DNA of 64,000 nt from Enterococcus xiangfangensis (GTDB taxonomy: Bacteria > Bacillota > Bacilli > Lactobacillales > Enterococcaceae): NCBI RefSeq assembly GCF_005405365.1, contig NZ_BJDX01000003.1, positions 300,278 to 364,277 of the forward strand, in the 5' to 3' direction. Position 1 is the stretch's first letter. Every line of letters begins with the position of its first letter. The notes below the pieces were generated by a model that searched no databases, had not been told where the DNA came from, and saw nothing but the letters and a program-made list of their open reading frames with translations. Of the stretch, positions 62,608 through 64,000 are shown in pieces. Both the position numbers and the translations under genes were made by a program.

Positions 62608-63251
62608 TGACACATTTATTTCAAACCTTCTCAGCTGATTTTGTCAGCGGGTTCAAATATACAATCTATGCGAGTTTACTAGCATTAATTTTTAGTTTGA
62701 TTATCGGAACGTTGATGGCGATTTTACAACTGTCGCACAATCGGGTTGTTCGTCATTTAGCGAAAGCGTATGTAGCTTTCTTTCGTAATATCCCGTTGTT
62801 GATTATTGTCATGTTTTTTTATGTCATAGCACCGATGTATTTCTACAGTTTTGACGGCTTTCAAGCCGGTACGATTGGCTTGATAATCTATACTTCTGCT
62901 TTTATTGCCGAAACCGTTCGTTCTGGGATCCAAACCGTACCGAAAGGTCAGATGGAAGCCGGTCTTTCTTCTGGTTTTACTTATGCTGAAACGATGCGTT
63001 ATATCATTTTACCGCAAGCATTTAAAATTGTTATCCCACCTCTGGGAAATCAGTTTATCAATCTGATCAAGAATTCATCCATTTTAGCAATGGTCGCAGG
63101 TTTAGATTTGATGTACCAAGGTGATTTGATCGCCAGTACAACATTCAATACCTTTGATACTTATATCATTGTCGGATTATTCTATTTGATCTTAACGCTG
63201 CCGCTGTCTTATCTAATGAATTATTTAGATAAACATTGGTCAAATGCCTAA
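62607..63251 (+). CDS. Amino acid ABC transporter permease (first)
   Basis: 214 residues with five membrane segments and the HisM/GlnP-type permease loop TVPKGQMEAGLSSGFTYAETMRYIILPQAF. It begins at the TAATG junction with the binding protein. It pairs with the second permease to form a heterodimeric channel, the arrangement of GluC/GluD. Confidence 0.92.
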   Translation: MTHLFQTFSADFVSGFKYTIYASLLALIFSLIIGTLMAILQLSHNRVVRHLAKAYVAFFRNIPLLIIVMFFYVIAPMYFYSFDGFQAGTIGLIIYTSAFIAETVRSGIQTVPKGQMEAGLSSGFTYAETMRYIILPQAFKIVIPPLGNQFINLIKNSSILAMVAGLDLMYQGDLIASTTFNTFDTYIIVGLFYLILTLPLSYLMNYLDKHWSNA

Positions 63252-63270
63252 AAGGAAGGAGTAACAGAAT

Positions 63271-63921
63271 ATGAGTGAAGCTTTTTCATGGATGAATCTG
63301 CGTTTTCTTTTAGATGGGCTGTGGGTGACGATCCAAGTCTCGATCGTCTCGATCATTTTTAGTATGATTCTTGGTGGGATCGCAGGAACCGTCCGCTATA
63401 CTAACATCCCGTTTCTTTCGCGAATCGTAGGAATCATTGTCGATATCATTCGAAACTTACCGTTATTGCTGATTATCTTCTTTACCTATTTCGCTTTACC
63501 GCAAGTTGGGATCAAGTTGAATATTTTTTGGGCAGCGGTTGCCGCATTGGCGATTTTTGAATCTGCGATGCTGTCAGAAATATTCCGTGCCGGGTTGAAT
63601 TCTGTGCCTAAAGGGCAAACAGAAGCGGGGTTATCCTCTGGTTTGACCTATGTTCAAACTTTGGTAATGATCATTATCCCGCAAGCGTTCAAAGCAATGC
63701 TACCGGCTATTTTGAGTCAGTTGATTTCTTTGATCAAAGATACTTCATTAGCAGTAATTATTTCTTTACCAGAACTGACGCATAACGCTAAAATCGTTTA
63801 TGGACAAAATACTAATTATGTCATTCCGATGTTTATCGCGATGACCTTGATGTACTTTGTCGTTTGTTACTTGTTGTCGCTTGTCTCCGGTTTTTTGGAA
63901 ACAAGCAAATATAATTATTAA
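63271..63921 (+). CDS. Amino acid ABC transporter permease (second)
   Basis: 216 residues, five membrane segments and the same permease motif (SVPKGQTEAGLSSGLTYVQT). RBS AAAGGAAGGAG precedes ATG 63271. Last gene of the transporter operon and the last gene of the window. Confidence 0.92.
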   Translation: MSEAFSWMNLRFLLDGLWVTIQVSIVSIIFSMILGGIAGTVRYTNIPFLSRIVGIIVDIIRNLPLLLIIFFTYFALPQVGIKLNIFWAAVAALAIFESAMLSEIFRAGLNSVPKGQTEAGLSSGLTYVQTLVMIIIPQAFKAMLPAILSQLISLIKDTSLAVIISLPELTHNAKIVYGQNTNYVIPMFIAMTLMYFVVCYLLSLVSGFLETSKYNY

Positions 63922-63950
63922 AAAAGAGGCTGTGACATAAGTCTCAAAAA

Positions 63951-63997
63951 AAAAAGCACTAGAAACGACGTGAAAACGTCCTTTTCTAGTGCTTTTT
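63951..63997 (+). terminator. Terminator of the amino acid ABC transporter operon
   Basis: AAAAAGCACTAGAAA pairs with TTTCTAGTGCTTTTT, with an inner GACG/CGTC stem. The preceding GAGGCTGTGACATAAGTC is a sequence type that I associate with enterococcal intergenic regions. Confidence 0.88.
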
Positions 63998-64000
63998 GGG

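Overview
The window is about 64 kb of AT-rich, gene-dense DNA from a low-GC Gram-positive bacterium of the order Lactobacillales. It is most probably an Enterococcus. The reasons are a WxL / DUF916-DUF3324 / LPXTG surface cluster next to an Mga-type regulator, the RexB/RexA form of AddAB, strong Shine-Dalgarno sites with frequent TTG and GTG starts, T-box leaders, a GlpP-type antiterminator, and a solitary ferrochelatase without other haem genes. The species cannot be fixed from the sequence alone. I found no intact IS element, prophage or CRISPR array.

Layout. 1-6.8 kb: a catabolic locus with the end of a BASS-family transporter, an SDR dehydrogenase, a divergent regulator fusing MerR, XRE and cupin parts, an HMG-CoA-lyase/isopropylmalate-synthase-like enzyme, butyrate kinase, phosphate butyryltransferase and an alpha/beta hydrolase. 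7.5-11.1 kb: recQ, then small accessory genes (putative bacteriocin immunity, GNAT, unknowns). 11.2-20.3 kb: a WxL surface cluster, an Mga-like regulator with a frameshift, an NADH-oxidase-like flavoprotein that lacks the redox cysteine, and a DUF1576 membrane protein split at an A7 tract. 20.5-22.2 kb: a methionine-type T-box leader ahead of a MetQ-like lipoprotein and msrA.

23.2-33.9 kb is the most unusual part. A strong promoter and an unrecognised structured RNA precede a 13-gene operon. It encodes a secreted rhodanese, a membrane protein, a two-subunit HdrC/HdrB-like Fe-S pair, a YnjBCD-type ABC importer, a TIGR04283-type glycosyltransferase, an atypical APH-fold kinase-like protein, a TIGR04282-type (DUF2064) transferase, a nucleoside hydrolase and a TVP38 membrane protein. 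The set overlaps the uncharacterised ydjXYZ-ynjABCDE locus of E. coli, with sugar/nucleotide-transfer enzymes added. I infer uptake and processing of a small sulfur-, selenium- or arsenic-related metabolite; the substrate is unknown.

34-41 kb: a GH73 autolysin with three DUF5648-like repeats, azlCD, a universal stress protein, tRNA-Gln(CUG), small membrane proteins, a nitroreductase and signal peptidase I. 41.5-54.5 kb: rexB-rexA, an HxlR regulator, a Phe T-box with pheS-pheT, and a MarR regulator with an NmrA-like reductase behind tandem palindromic operators. 54.6-58.4 kb (minus strand): glpP, then a GlpP-type terminator leader, then GlpA-like and GlpB-like flavoproteins and a DUF1667 protein, probably a glycerol-3-phosphate dehydrogenase complex. 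58.7-64 kb: ferrochelatase, trpS and a complete polar amino acid (glutamate/glutamine-type) ABC transporter ending at a strong terminator.
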